Part shown: piece by piece, positions 9,199-19,083 of the stretch
Layout of the letters: the number at the start of each line of letters is the position of its first letter
Numbering within the stretch: the first letter of the stretch is position 1
IMG/VR virus record: IMGVR_UViG_3300029826_000007
Location: 1-45,495 of that record
Reading direction: 5' to 3' (one strand)
Length of the DNA: 45,495 bases
From: a virus
Program-made: the position numbers and the translations under genes
The notes under the pieces: model-generated
Databases searched by the model: none
What the model was told of the DNA's origin: nothing
The model's input: only the letters and a program-made list of their open reading frames with translations

Positions 9199-9960
9199 TT
9201 AGAAAATAGATTGTCCACCACTCAGGACTTCTTTCATTATTTCACTGGGTTTCTTACCTGTTCTACCACTCATTATTTTATACACAACCGCATTACCAAC
9301 TCCTGCAGCAGCCTTTCCCACCTTCCTAGAGATTGGTGTATGTATCTCCCTTAGAGCTTGTACGGGGTAGTCAAACCTACCTCTTCCTGGAGGTGGAGCC
9401 TTTACCCAGTTTCTAAAGTTAATGGAACCATACGCAGTTATTTTCTTTCTAATAAGATACATAGCACGTTGAGCAACTTCTTTATTGCTAAGAGACTGAC
9501 CATAAATCCTACCTTTGTTTGGTCCCCTTCGTGATTTCTTCTTAACCATCTGTGCTCTTAGTCCACCTTTTTTATACATATCCTCTTTATTCTTAAATGT
9601 TATTCCTTTAGCACCTGCCCAAACCCTAATGTCTGGTTCACTAGGTACACCACCAGGTTTAGCACCACGTCTAATGTACGGATTCGCTCGGCTCTTGTCA
9701 CCCTCATATACAATATAAGATGAATACCCACCACTCTCCGCTTGTTTTTTAAGGTACAGGTTATTAGCAGCATAATCGGTAGCACCTATATTGTACCTAC
9801 CAGCTTTCTTTAGAAGATGTCGCATCTTTAACTTCATCATCATAGCAATTTCACGTGAGGTACCTATACCAACCTCATTAGCTATTCTTCTTGTCTCTTC
9901 TACAGGAACGCCTCTCTTAAATGGTCCTTCCATTTCTACTTTAAAAATAGTCTCAGCCAT
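9199..9960 (-). CDS. HK97 gp10-like head-tail joining protein
   Basis: 253 residues. The N-terminal part is helical and basic (ANEVGIGTSREIAMMMKLK); the middle has ANPYIRRGAKPGG and KGITFKNKEDMYKKGG, and the end RAMYLIRKKITAYGSINF is helical. The high Lys/Arg content and position between gp6-like connector and tail terminator fit the HK97 gp10 group of head-tail joining or tail-completion proteins. It is longer than the usual 130-160 residues, with extra basic loops. The ATG overlaps the stop of the connector gene, so the two are probably co-translated. Confidence 0.6.
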   Translation of the reverse strand: MAETIFKVEMEGPFKRGVPVEETRRIANEVGIGTSREIAMMMKLKMRHLLKKAGRYNIGATDYAANNLYLKKQAESGGYSSYIVYEGDKSRANPYIRRGAKPGGVPSEPDIRVWAGAKGITFKNKEDMYKKGGLRAQMVKKKSRRGPNKGRIYGQSLSNKEVAQRAMYLIRKKITAYGSINFRNWVKAPPPGRGRFDYPVQALREIHTPISRKVGKAAAGVGNAVVYKIMSGRTGKKPSEIMKEVLSGGQSIF

Positions 9961-10538
9961 TAGCCAACCCTGATCTTTCGTTTTAAGGTACGTTTCATGA
10001 TCTGCATTAAGTGAGAGGTCAAGCCAACATTATAATTTGGACCATTCTCTCCAGCCCCTACATCACCACTGCCCCATTTAATACTTGCATCTGCACCAGC
10101 ACGTTTATTGTAGTTTATAATTGCTACGATCATGGCTGCTGAAGCAAGCCTAACATTCCCAGGAATATCGGTTGTACCCATTGTGTAATTAAGAATAACA
10201 TTCATGATACCAACAGGGAATACCTGGGATTTCAATTGAATATAATTAGGAAATACTACATAGTCAGATGCTGTCAGTAATGAACTTGTCTCTGGTGTTG
10301 GACCTCCAACATAAAGAGACTCAACAGAATAGATTGGAGTCTTGCGTACTTGCAACATACCAGTACCATCACCATTATAGTAATCATTGGTAATAACTTC
10401 GAAACTACCAAGACCAGCTTCTCTTGTATACGTTTTAATTAACCCTTCCACCATGTCACTCCAGCTATCCTTTAGTGAAGTTATAGGTATTGGGGTAATA
10501 TCAATTACATCTTCTTTTGTGCAAAAAGTCCACGCCAT
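9960..10538 (-). CDS. head-tail connector (HK97 gp6-like)
   Basis: 192 residues starting MAWTFCTKEDVIDITPIPIT. The N-terminal helix, the strand pair (DYYNGDGTGMLQVRKTPIYSV) and the C-terminal helices (NVRLASAAMIVAIINYNKR) follow the gp6-like connector family, whose rings sit under the portal and join head to tail. An upstream late-motif copy ends 16 bases before the start codon, leaving a very short leader that carries a GAGG ribosome binding site. Confidence 0.75.
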   Translation of the reverse strand: MAWTFCTKEDVIDITPIPITSLKDSWSDMVEGLIKTYTREAGLGSFEVITNDYYNGDGTGMLQVRKTPIYSVESLYVGGPTPETSSLLTASDYVVFPNYIQLKSQVFPVGIMNVILNYTMGTTDIPGNVRLASAAMIVAIINYNKRAGADASIKWGSGDVGAGENGPNYNVGLTSHLMQIMKRTLKRKIRVG

Positions 10539-10553
10539 AATTTACCTCATTAT

Positions 10554-10579
10554 CTACAAACGAATTCTATAATAAAAAG
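10554..10579 (-). promoter_or_regulatory. late-type two-block motif, copy 2
   Basis: Minus strand: CTTTTT, eleven bases, CGTTTGTAG, in the 45-base gap directly upstream of the gp6-like connector gene and directly downstream of the preceding stop codon. Confidence 0.6.
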
Positions 10580-10583
10580 AAAG

Positions 10584-10910
10584 TTACGCTAAGTTAGGGT
10601 AAACCCTGAAGCTACCAATATCTGACTTAATGGGTCCAGTATCTAATGTTAAGAATGCTTGATAACGCCATATACCTGACACATCCAGATCGGCAGCAAC
10701 TAACTGATAATATATCTTCCCATCGGTACCATCCGTTGTTAGCGATGGTGTCTTGGTTACTGATGTTTTATCAGGCTTACTAAACACTAAAGACATAGCT
10801 GTCTGTGATGAGATATCAACAACCTCATCCAATTCTGTATCTTCGTTGTATTCCATAATCGTAATATTTAATTGGAAATTACTATCCATATGTATTTCTC
10901 TAGCTGACAT
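10584..10910 (-). CDS. small beta-rich protein, BppU-N-like
   Basis: 108 residues: MSAREIHMDSNFQLNITIME, DISSQTAMSLVFSKPDKTS, KIYYQLVAADLDVSGIWRYQ. The alternation of strands with 'W-Y-Q-A' near the end resembles the N-terminal domain of phage baseplate upper or fibre-attachment proteins. Such domains often anchor fibres to the virion. It lies directly downstream of the two giant repeat proteins and shares their operon (nine-base gap, AAGGAGGAAG ribosome site). A function as fibre adaptor is an inference. Confidence 0.6.
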   Translation of the reverse strand: MSAREIHMDSNFQLNITIMEYNEDTELDEVVDISSQTAMSLVFSKPDKTSVTKTPSLTTDGTDGKIYYQLVAADLDVSGIWRYQAFLTLDTGPIKSDIGSFRVYPNLA

Positions 10911-10919
10911 ACTTCCTCC

Positions 10920-13900
10920 TTACACCTTTGTTCTCATATCAACATTTAAGTCTCTAGTGATGTTTCTAATATATCTAGCCTCATCGCTGTTAGATGCTCT
11001 ATAAATGTGTACTTCATTGTCCTCAAGGACACCACGATTAATGTATAGTGTAACATCTACAATCTTTCCCCAGGACAAAAGTAAAGTAGGCTCACCAAAC
11101 TCCTCACCACTTTGGATTGCTACTGGGAATATTTCTTGTAAGTTTTGTACAACCCGGACAACTCCAAGTAATTCCTCACTTGTTATAGACTCAAGTGTAA
11201 CTGTTATATTACCCGGGAGTAGTGTTGGGTTACCAAAAGATTCATCACTAAGTATTGGTTGAATAGTTATTGATAGGTTGACCTGTGGCAACTCTACAAC
11301 CTCACCACTTGTTATGCCATCAACTGGGACAGATATACCAATCGATGGTGACCCAACCAATTCACTGGATGGTATCTCACCAGCAGTAAGATTTCTATCA
11401 ATCTGTGGTCCACCTATTGACTCTGCACTTAAAACACTATCAGGCTGTATAGATACAGTAGCAGATAAGGTTGGTTCACCTACAGCTTCAGCACTAGGAA
11501 TCTCAATAATTACTACAATTAATTCACCAGTTAATATTAGTGGAGCACCAACATTTTCAGAAGACACCACACCATCAACACTGATAGTTATAGGACCAGT
11601 AGTTATAGTTGGTTCACCAAAGGACTCACTGGAAACAATAGAATCAACTGGAACAGTTGTAACATTTAGTAAGGTAGGTTCCCCAATAGTCTCCTCAGAA
11701 GTTATCTCGGTTACAAGTATATTAACATTTCCAGTAAGAAGTACTGGCTCACCAAACAACTCACCACTAGAAATAATGTCAGGTGTTACATAAATTGCAC
11801 CACTCTGTACTACAGGCTCATTAACAACCTCACCTGATACTATTGGGTCTGGTTGTACTATTACTTGACCAACAGTAATGACTGGCTCACCTACGGTTTC
11901 CTGGCTGGTAACACCATCAACAGATATACTTATGGCTCCAGGAACAATAACAGGCTCACCAATCGATTCACCGGATGCTACTGGGTCTGGTCCAATATAG
12001 ATTTCCCCAGACTGTATTAATATGTTACCAAAAGCCTCTGTTGATAAAATCTCAGTAGGTTGTATCGTAACATTTCCTACAAGTATAGTAGTATTATTTA
12101 CCAACTCACTAGAGGTGACACTATCTGGATAAACAAATAAGTCTACCTGTGGACTTCCAACAGATTCACCTGAAGTAACACTATCTGGAATAACTGTTAC
12201 AGAACCAACCAATAGTGTAGGCTCACCTACAGCCTCTAAAGAAGTAATTGTTGTCAGACTAACTATGATCTGACCAGTATCAATAAGGACGTCATCAACA
12301 ACCTCACCAGACAGTACTGAATCTGGTAAAACAGTTACGTTACCAACAGATAATACTGGCTCACCAATAGACTCTTCAGAAGTTATTGTGTCAGGTAATA
12401 CGTTTACATTACCTACACTGAACACTGGCTCACCAACAGCTTCCTGAGATGCTATAGTATCTGGTTGTAGTACTATTCCAGCTACAGTTATAGTTATGTC
12501 ATTGACTACTTCCTGGGAGGTTATAGTGTCTGGTAACACATTAACATTTCCAGTAGTCAGAGTTGGGTCATTAACCACCTCACCGGATAGTATAGCATCT
12601 GGACCTACAATTATCTGACCAGTATCTATTAATGGTTCCCCTATTGCTTCATCAGAAGTTATTTCAACAGGAACAATAATTACTCCACCAACAGTTATTG
12701 TTACATCATTAACTACTTCTTGTGAAGTTATTGTATCCGGGGTAACTGTTATGCCACCTGGGGTAAGAACAGGCTCTCCTACTAATTCACTTGATAGAAT
12801 TTCTGTTGGAACAACATTAACATTTCCAACAGTTATAATAGGCTCACCTACTGCCTCAGTAGACAGTATTTCATTAGCTAAAATAGTAACATTGCCAGTA
12901 GATATAGTAACATCATTTACTACCTGACCACTTAATATAGAATTAGGGTAAACTGATTGACTGTTACCTACATCATCTAACGCAAGATTATCGATATAGA
13001 CTAAATGCCCACCAGTAATTGAGAATAAACCTAGTTGTAGGGCACCTGCAGTCGTAAATCCAGAGGCTGTGTCATCATAATCAATAGCCATAGGTGGCTC
13101 ACCAGAACCGTCTGCCCACACGACAGCACTTATCTGGTAGTCATTAACTATAAAGTGTAAATGATTTACACTTGTATCAGCAGTCCAGGTGCCTGTGTCT
13201 AATTGTGATCTGGAACCTGCCTCGATTCTATTAAGAGTATATCCACCTTGATTGCTTATGACGATCTCATATGCTGTAGTTGGTGTGTCAACAGAATTCC
13301 AGTCCCTGCTTGCTCTAAGGAAGAACCTTAATACGCCCTCAGATTCCAAGTCGGTAAATTGGAAGGTTGTTGTTAAGTCAACATTTGACTTGTCAGTTGC
13401 TAAGGCAATTGCTCTAGCATAACCACCATCGGCTACTATTAATCTACCATTGTTATTATATAGGTCAACTCTATTATAGTAAACTCCAGGACTACTAACA
13501 ATCTCTCCAGATAAAATTTCTGTTGGAGATACAGCTTGGCTATTAGTTACTGATGGTTCACCAACAGCTTCAGCACTACTTATTGTATCGACAGCAACAT
13601 TCACATTTCCGGTAGTAATTATTACATCATTAACAACTTCTCCAGATAGGATTTCTGTAGTGACAACGGTGACACCACCTACTAATACAGTAGTATCATT
13701 AACGACTTCAGAGGATACTATTTCTGAAACTGGTACGTTAATATTACTTATTATTGTTACATCATTGACTACCTCACCACTTAAAACTGGGTCAACCGGA
13801 GCATCCTGGTTGGTAACGGTAACTATAGTAACCTCACCAACAACTTCACCGGAAGTTACACCAGAGACAGGAACATTTACGTTACCCTCAACCATTATTG

Positions 13901-14492
13901 GTTGACCAACCACTTCAGCAGAAACAACTGAATTTACAGGAACGTTTTGGGAAGGAACAGAATAAGTAATTGTCACACTTATATTATCTGAGTTAACAAT
14001 AGCTGTGGCTGAACTGCTATTTCCCAAAGCTATTGAGGCAGACATTCGTAAACGTATTGTTGTGTTAGATGCCTGTAACCCAGAAGGAACGCTCTGATCA
14101 GATTGTGCACCAGTACTTGTAAAGCTGCCCTCTGCACCAGTAGGGGTTCTTCCAGACCATAAAGTAGCCTGTAGGGTAGGTGTATTATCATAAAACCCAA
14201 CTGGTCCAATAGTTACAGAGTCAACAGTATCCCAGGTAGTTGCCTGGGTATCTATACCATTAAGTCTTATATTTGTAATTGTCGCCCCAGACGGTACCCC
14301 TAAAGCTTCCCAGGTACCTGTCCATTCCCACCAGCTTGTATCTGAGTTGTTACGACCAGCAGAACTGATCTGTAAAGAACCAGCAGGGTTACCAATTCCA
14401 GACTGGAAAGACCCGGTTGATTTACCACCACTGGTAAATACCCAGGATTCAGCATCTGAAGCAAATACAAAAGTTTTTGTATACTCTGCCAT
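10920..14492 (-). CDS. giant repeat protein 2 (fibre/adhesin-like)
   Basis: 1,190 residues. It opens with a beta domain (TKTFVFASDAESWVFTSGG, about 1-180). Then come roughly seven copies of a 20-24 residue repeat with core ITSxExVGEP or ILSGEVVNDV, an inserted beta-sandwich domain (about 340-510, with NNNGRLIVADGGYARAIALA and GGHLVYIDNLAL), about 28 more repeats, and a short C-terminal domain (WGKIVDVTLYINRG). The repeats are strand-turn units rich in V, I, T, S and E and probably form a long fibrous stalk. Starting ATG overlaps the end region of the protein before it, with its ribosome site embedded in that gene. The inserted domain lacks the start that such domains usually have (see finding). 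Location among head genes makes a head fibre as plausible as a tail fibre. Confidence 0.85.
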   Translation of the reverse strand: MAEYTKTFVFASDAESWVFTSGGKSTGSFQSGIGNPAGSLQISSAGRNNSDTSWWEWTGTWEALGVPSGATITNIRLNGIDTQATTWDTVDSVTIGPVGFYDNTPTLQATLWSGRTPTGAEGSFTSTGAQSDQSVPSGLQASNTTIRLRMSASIALGNSSSATAIVNSDNISVTITYSVPSQNVPVNSVVSAEVVGQPIMVEGNVNVPVSGVTSGEVVGEVTIVTVTNQDAPVDPVLSGEVVNDVTIISNINVPVSEIVSSEVVNDTTVLVGGVTVVTTEILSGEVVNDVIITTGNVNVAVDTISSAEAVGEPSVTNSQAVSPTEILSGEIVSSPGVYYNRVDLYNNNGRLIVADGGYARAIALATDKSNVDLTTTFQFTDLESEGVLRFFLRASRDWNSVDTPTTAYEIVISNQGGYTLNRIEAGSRSQLDTGTWTADTSVNHLHFIVNDYQISAVVWADGSGEPPMAIDYDDTASGFTTAGALQLGLFSITGGHLVYIDNLALDDVGNSQSVYPNSILSGQVVNDVTISTGNVTILANEILSTEAVGEPIITVGNVNVVPTEILSSELVGEPVLTPGGITVTPDTITSQEVVNDVTITVGGVIIVPVEITSDEAIGEPLIDTGQIIVGPDAILSGEVVNDPTLTTGNVNVLPDTITSQEVVNDITITVAGIVLQPDTIASQEAVGEPVFSVGNVNVLPDTITSEESIGEPVLSVGNVTVLPDSVLSGEVVDDVLIDTGQIIVSLTTITSLEAVGEPTLLVGSVTVIPDSVTSGESVGSPQVDLFVYPDSVTSSELVNNTTILVGNVTIQPTEILSTEAFGNILIQSGEIYIGPDPVASGESIGEPVIVPGAISISVDGVTSQETVGEPVITVGQVIVQPDPIVSGEVVNEPVVQSGAIYVTPDIISSGELFGEPVLLTGNVNILVTEITSEETIGEPTLLNVTTVPVDSIVSSESFGEPTITTGPITISVDGVVSSENVGAPLILTGELIVVIIEIPSAEAVGEPTLSATVSIQPDSVLSAESIGGPQIDRNLTAGEIPSSELVGSPSIGISVPVDGITSGEVVELPQVNLSITIQPILSDESFGNPTLLPGNITVTLESITSEELLGVVRVVQNLQEIFPVAIQSGEEFGEPTLLLSWGKIVDVTLYINRGVLEDNEVHIYRASNSDEARYIRNITRDLNVDMRTKV

Positions 14493-14493
14493 A

Positions 14494-17400
14494 TTATGTA
14501 CCCTCCGTTGTTATCCATTTAGATACAGACCATGGGTCATAATCGTTTCCTGTGAAGTCATCACTAAACGTCCATATTGTTATTAGTGCTGTGTCTGGAA
14601 TAGTTTCACCAGATAATATGCTGTCTGGTTGGATATTTGCTCCAGCAACGACAATTGTAATGTCATTAACAACCTCACTGGATAATATCTCAGTTGGAAT
14701 AATATCAACATTTCCAACAGCGATGGTGGGCTCACCAAAAGTCTCACCAGATAATATCTCGGGTATCAATAATGTAACACCACCAGTTAGTATGGTAAGG
14801 TTACCAAATAACTCACTAGATAGAATTTCTGTTGGGACAACATTAACATTTCCAGATGTAACAACGGGCTCACCAACAGACTCAGCGGATAATATCTCTG
14901 TAACTGATATATTTAAATTACCTGTAGATATGACTGGCTCACCAAATGTTTCACTCGATAAAATCTCTGTGACTGGAACATTTACGTTACCAGTAGACAA
15001 AGTTGGCTCACCGATTGTCTCTTCAGATAATATTTCTGTAGTAGATATATTAACATTACCTGCTAAAATAGTTGGCTCTCCAACAGTTTCGTTAGATAGT
15101 ATCTCTGTTACAGTAACAGTAACACCACCTGTTAAAATAGTTGGCTCTCCAACAACTTCAGACGATGATATTTCTGTGACTGGAACGTTGACATTACCAG
15201 TTGTTGTAGTTGGGCTACCAAACGATTCACTAGAAACTATCTCAGTTAAAGGAACATTAACATTACCAGTTGTTATAGTTGGTTCTCCAACAGATTCTTG
15301 AGATGTGATACCACTTACTGGTACGTTGGTGTTACCAACCGCTACAGGACCTAGATCAACTGCAACAAATCGGGTCTCCCCGTTCGTTATCTCTCCCCAA
15401 TAGATACCTAGATAATTATGCCCATTTCTTACATAACAATTTGAAGATATAAAATCAGCAGTAGTAGCATCCACTACTTCAATAGGAGTACCCCATCCTG
15501 CCATGTCCTCATTTGCAACAAACCAAACATCCTGTGTTGCATTGTCTGCAAATACATAATATAAATTCTTATCAAACCCACTAAGGTCATGACCGGACCA
15601 ATGAGGTGAAGAGGTTCCCCAGTCTGACCTCCAAATAACTGTATGAGTCACCTCAACAGAACTTGCTGGTGTACCATCATTTGTTATAACGGTCATGCGT
15701 GGATAGAAAGTACTATCCAAGCCAACCATAGTAACAATCTCATCTCCATTATCATCATAATAAACAAATGGTGTCATACCATAGTTAGGAGTATCTGCTA
15801 CGGTGTAGTCACTTAATGATTCTTTTGTTGTTGGTGTCCCAGTGACATCACTCAATGACTGGTGTCTATAATATATACCGTTTTCTTCTTTCCAAGAAAG
15901 GTGTATTTTATCGTTTGCTCCGAGTACTGCAAACCCACCAATATTGTCACCATCTGTTAGGGACAGTCCCTGGTCACTGGTCCATGATGAACCATTGTTC
16001 TGTGAGTAGTGATAAACAACGGACTCACTAGCAGTGAAATCACGCTCATTTTGACCGTTTGATATAATTAAAAGATCACCATCTGATTGTACGACTATGC
16101 TTAAACCTGCCTCACCACCACTGTCAGTATAAGAAAATACTGCTGTATCCACAACAGCCCATTGATCAGCACTGGAGTTATCGCTAGTATTGAATCTATG
16201 ATAGGCAACCATACCACTGGCTGCTTCGTGCATACTGGTAACATGAATAACATCACCATCCTGTACAGCGGATTGTGAAATAACATTACCCCAAGCCCCA
16301 GCGTTTCCGTCTGGATGATTAGCAGCGTCTACCTCAGCCCAGGACTGACCTCCATTAGTACTTTTCAACATACAGGTATCTTTTGGATAACCCCACATAA
16401 CAATATATAAGTTACCATTGCTATCAGCAAACGGACCAGATTTATGTGCAGCAGGAGGGATAAGAAAACTATCAGCATTAATTTGATAATCTATATAAGT
16501 AGGTATGACTGTTGGGGAGCCAACTGCCTCAGCACTAGATACAGAATCTGGTGAGACCGTCTGGTCCATCATTACCGTAGGCTGACCTACCTGAGATGAA
16601 GAAGGAACAGAAGAAGGAAACACCATACCAGCATCTATAATAAATGATCTAGTAGTTGTCCAGTCAGACCATGTGTTAGACCCTGATGGGTCCTTTACTC
16701 TTACTCTCCAGTAATAGGTACCGTCTGGTAACTCACTTCCTGATGGAACAGTATAGGAAATCTTTTGACCGCTGGTGAATGGGTGAGTATCACCACCATT
16801 AACTGTATTAACAAACCCAGAGTCTGTGTCAGATACAAAATCTCGATCAACTAGAGGCTCTTCCCACACCCGGAATAACATGTCAAATCTGCTATCCACA
16901 CCATTATTAACAGAGTAACCATCATTATAAAAGTTACCTTCATCTCCTAATTCTGTAGATGTTAAACATGCAGCACAATCCGCTTGGTTAAGACCACCTA
17001 TCTGGTCCATAATAAGTACATAGGGAACACCATCACTCAAAACAATTCTATTTTGACCAGTAAAATAGAAATATTCACTCTGCCATGCAGGTGTATCTGG
17101 ATATGAACCAGTAATATTTATTTGTGATGACTCAGCAATCCACCCAGGCGTTGGTGTCTCCAATCGATCAACGGCATTTAATGGTTCTGACGATGTACCA
17201 AAGGTACCTTGATGATTATAAATTCGTAGAAACACATCTACATCAGGGCTGCCTTGTTTACCAAGTGTAGTTTCAATCCTTGTTAAATAACCACCATGTC
17301 CATAGAATGACTGCCCAGGACGATCATCGACATTTCCATCACCAGCGTCCTGTAAGTGAATAATACCACCACCACCAGTTGTATCATATTCATGTACCAT

Positions 17401-18492
17401 GGTCTCACCAGAGAAAGTATTATCACTACTAATCTGGATTTCATATTCAAGATCATCACCATCGTTGTCTGTACCAGTAAATTCTAAAGTAGGTGTGTTA
17501 TCTGTTCCAAAGTCAGTTGCATCTGTTGTATTAGGTACAACTGTAGGATAAGCATGGGTGTGTAAGTCTACCGTTGTACCATAGCCAGTACCCGTAACAT
17601 TTGTAGCATATGCTCTTACTCTATAATCTGTATCAGGTAATAAGGTGCCTAAAGATAAACTAAAAGAACCAGTACCAAAGTCACCGGACTCATTAATTAA
17701 AGTATCATTTATGTCTGGGTCACCGCTGCTACCTTGTAAAATACAGAAACCTCTAACACTAGCGTTTGCTCCACCTGTGTCTGTTATGGTACCATTACCA
17801 TAGGCTCCTTCTTCTGTCACTGAGGAAACAGCCTGGGTAGTAACTGTAGGAATAACTGCTGCTGTCTCATCTTTGAAAGCAATAGCAACAGACATTTTGT
17901 CACCATTGTTAGCCCAGGTCCAATCCATTGTCTGGGGATTAGATGTACTCTCCAGCAAGTATTGATCTGCCTCACACCAAGCACCGTTGTCTAATTCATA
18001 CAAAGCTGTACCAGTACGTGCGGAGATTGACAAACCATTAGTGTCATTAAATACAGCAGCTACGATTAACTCACCAGTACCCTCTGTTGTTATAGTAACA
18101 TATGGACTATTAGTACTTGTCTCAGTCTGTGTTGCATAGGTATCAAACACAACACCAGTAGCTGCTACATAGCTTGAGGCTGCTGCATATAATGTATTTC
18201 CGTTTGAATTTGGTATTGATATATTATAAGAGGACCCGGTATCTGGACCAATAAGGTACCAGACCTCCATGTTACCCTCACCAGTTGGGTGATTAAATAT
18301 ACCACCACTGACCTGGGTCATTGCTGTACCGTTATAGGTTGGAGCACCACCAGCCCTAGCCGTATTCGCCGGGCTAACTTCGTTAAATATATGTAGCACT
18401 AAAAGATTAGCAGAGGCTCCTAATGTTAAAGCCTGTACTAATGGATTAGACGTACCATTAAAATGTATTTTGGTATCATAGGTATAAGCCAT
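14494..18492 (-). CDS. giant multidomain virion protein 1 with sialidase-like propeller and repeats
   Basis: 1,332 residues. In order: an N-terminal beta sandwich (about 1-215), a fibronectin-like domain (GFCILQGSSG to YRVRAYATNVTGTG, about 215-315), another beta domain, two copies of the SxEAVGSP repeat (about 625-660), and a propeller-like region (about 660-960) with two Asp-box-like turns (STNGGQSW and SQNNGSSW), as in sialidase/BNR folds. About eleven further ITSQESVGEP-type repeats follow, with a C-terminus at DDFTGNDYDPWSVSKW. The Asp boxes suggest glycan binding or cleavage but no sialidase catalytic set could be identified. It probably decorates the virion and binds a surface polymer. 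The C-terminus looks like the beginning of a domain that is cut off. Confidence 0.85.
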   Translation of the reverse strand: MAYTYDTKIHFNGTSNPLVQALTLGASANLLVLHIFNEVSPANTARAGGAPTYNGTAMTQVSGGIFNHPTGEGNMEVWYLIGPDTGSSYNISIPNSNGNTLYAAASSYVAATGVVFDTYATQTETSTNSPYVTITTEGTGELIVAAVFNDTNGLSISARTGTALYELDNGAWCEADQYLLESTSNPQTMDWTWANNGDKMSVAIAFKDETAAVIPTVTTQAVSSVTEEGAYGNGTITDTGGANASVRGFCILQGSSGDPDINDTLINESGDFGTGSFSLSLGTLLPDTDYRVRAYATNVTGTGYGTTVDLHTHAYPTVVPNTTDATDFGTDNTPTLEFTGTDNDGDDLEYEIQISSDNTFSGETMVHEYDTTGGGGIIHLQDAGDGNVDDRPGQSFYGHGGYLTRIETTLGKQGSPDVDVFLRIYNHQGTFGTSSEPLNAVDRLETPTPGWIAESSQINITGSYPDTPAWQSEYFYFTGQNRIVLSDGVPYVLIMDQIGGLNQADCAACLTSTELGDEGNFYNDGYSVNNGVDSRFDMLFRVWEEPLVDRDFVSDTDSGFVNTVNGGDTHPFTSGQKISYTVPSGSELPDGTYYWRVRVKDPSGSNTWSDWTTTRSFIIDAGMVFPSSVPSSSQVGQPTVMMDQTVSPDSVSSAEAVGSPTVIPTYIDYQINADSFLIPPAAHKSGPFADSNGNLYIVMWGYPKDTCMLKSTNGGQSWAEVDAANHPDGNAGAWGNVISQSAVQDGDVIHVTSMHEAASGMVAYHRFNTSDNSSADQWAVVDTAVFSYTDSGGEAGLSIVVQSDGDLLIISNGQNERDFTASESVVYHYSQNNGSSWTSDQGLSLTDGDNIGGFAVLGANDKIHLSWKEENGIYYRHQSLSDVTGTPTTKESLSDYTVADTPNYGMTPFVYYDDNGDEIVTMVGLDSTFYPRMTVITNDGTPASSVEVTHTVIWRSDWGTSSPHWSGHDLSGFDKNLYYVFADNATQDVWFVANEDMAGWGTPIEVVDATTADFISSNCYVRNGHNYLGIYWGEITNGETRFVAVDLGPVAVGNTNVPVSGITSQESVGEPTITTGNVNVPLTEIVSSESFGSPTTTTGNVNVPVTEISSSEVVGEPTILTGGVTVTVTEILSNETVGEPTILAGNVNISTTEILSEETIGEPTLSTGNVNVPVTEILSSETFGEPVISTGNLNISVTEILSAESVGEPVVTSGNVNVVPTEILSSELFGNLTILTGGVTLLIPEILSGETFGEPTIAVGNVDIIPTEILSSEVVNDITIVVAGANIQPDSILSGETIPDTALITIWTFSDDFTGNDYDPWSVSKWITTEGT

Positions 18493-18520
18493 CTGTCCTC
18501 ACTACTAATTTAACCTAAAC

Positions 18521-18551
18521 AATCGACTCACCCAATCAAGATGAGTCGATT
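18521..18551 (-). terminator. 10-bp hairpin between virion gene and giant protein gene
   Basis: AATCGACTCA and TGAGTCGATT pair perfectly around an 11-base loop, in the 126-base gap upstream of giant protein 1. The minus-strand sequence after it (TTGTTTAGGTT) is only moderately T-rich, so it may be a weak terminator, an RNA-stability hairpin or an operator. I see no gene in this gap. Confidence 0.45.
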
Positions 18552-18618
18552 CATGCGACTACACATACTAACCCAACCTAGAAAGGTGGCGTAATAGTTG
18601 TCTATCCCAAGTCTATTC

Positions 18619-19020
18619 TTACAGCTTGAAGATTTTTTCTGTGGCAGACGACCATTGTACCGTAATATCTCCACCGTTAGGTGTGACAGGTAACCCTGTA
18701 CCAGTGTCAATATAAGCAATCAACGGTGATGTGGCTGGTGTACCAGTGTCTTTAAAGATAACAATTGCTTCAACTGTGTTACCAGAGACTGTACTGAATA
18801 CAACATCGGTAGCATCGAAGATACCATCTGTTGAACTTTTTCCAGACATAGCAGCAGAGGTAGCAACCACACCAGATAGGTCTGATTGAAATTCATCATT
18901 TACTAAATCAACTGTGTAAACACCTGTATCAATTAAAGCTGCTTTGATATCGTCTGTTAAAATAGCGATACCACCTTCTAAGAATTTTTGTCGTCCTTTA
19001 TCATATAGAGCATTAGCCAT
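18619..19020 (-). CDS. conserved phage virion protein (decoration-like)
   Basis: 133 residues: MANALYDKGRQKFLEGGIAI, DDIKAALIDTGVYTVDL, TGLPVTPNGGDITVQW, ending KIFKL. I recognise this as a widespread phage protein that regularly lies next to major capsid genes, with invariant YDKGRQKFL at the start and PNGGD near the end. Its biochemical role is not settled; a capsid-surface or head-completion part is likely. It has its own upstream late motif and follows a terminator, so it can be expressed at a level different from the capsid protein. Confidence 0.8.
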   Translation of the reverse strand: MANALYDKGRQKFLEGGIAILTDDIKAALIDTGVYTVDLVNDEFQSDLSGVVATSAAMSGKSSTDGIFDATDVVFSTVSGNTVEAIVIFKDTGTPATSPLIAYIDTGTGLPVTPNGGDITVQWSSATEKIFKL

Positions 19021-19058
19021 TTCTTCCTCCTAATTTGTTACATCTTACGACTCAAAAA

Positions 19059-19083
19059 CTACAAACGAAATTATAGGTAAAAG
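19059..19083 (-). promoter_or_regulatory. late-type two-block motif, copy 3
   Basis: Minus strand: CTTTTA, ten bases, CGTTTGTAG, 39 bases upstream of the decoration-like gene and downstream of the capsid gene's terminator. One arm of an 11-bp inverted repeat (19071-19081 with 19118-19128) overlaps it. Confidence 0.65.

Noticed and set aside
11278-11793. Plus-strand ORFs opposite the giant repeat proteins (also 14552-15301, 13660-13905)
   Set aside because: They are antisense shadows of repeat-coding DNA, have low-complexity Ser/Thr/Val/Pro content and lack ribosome sites.
10920-15340. CRISPR-like array of short repeats
   Set aside because: The DNA repeats are imperfect, in frame and code for 20-24 residue protein repeats; there are no uniform repeats with unique spacers.
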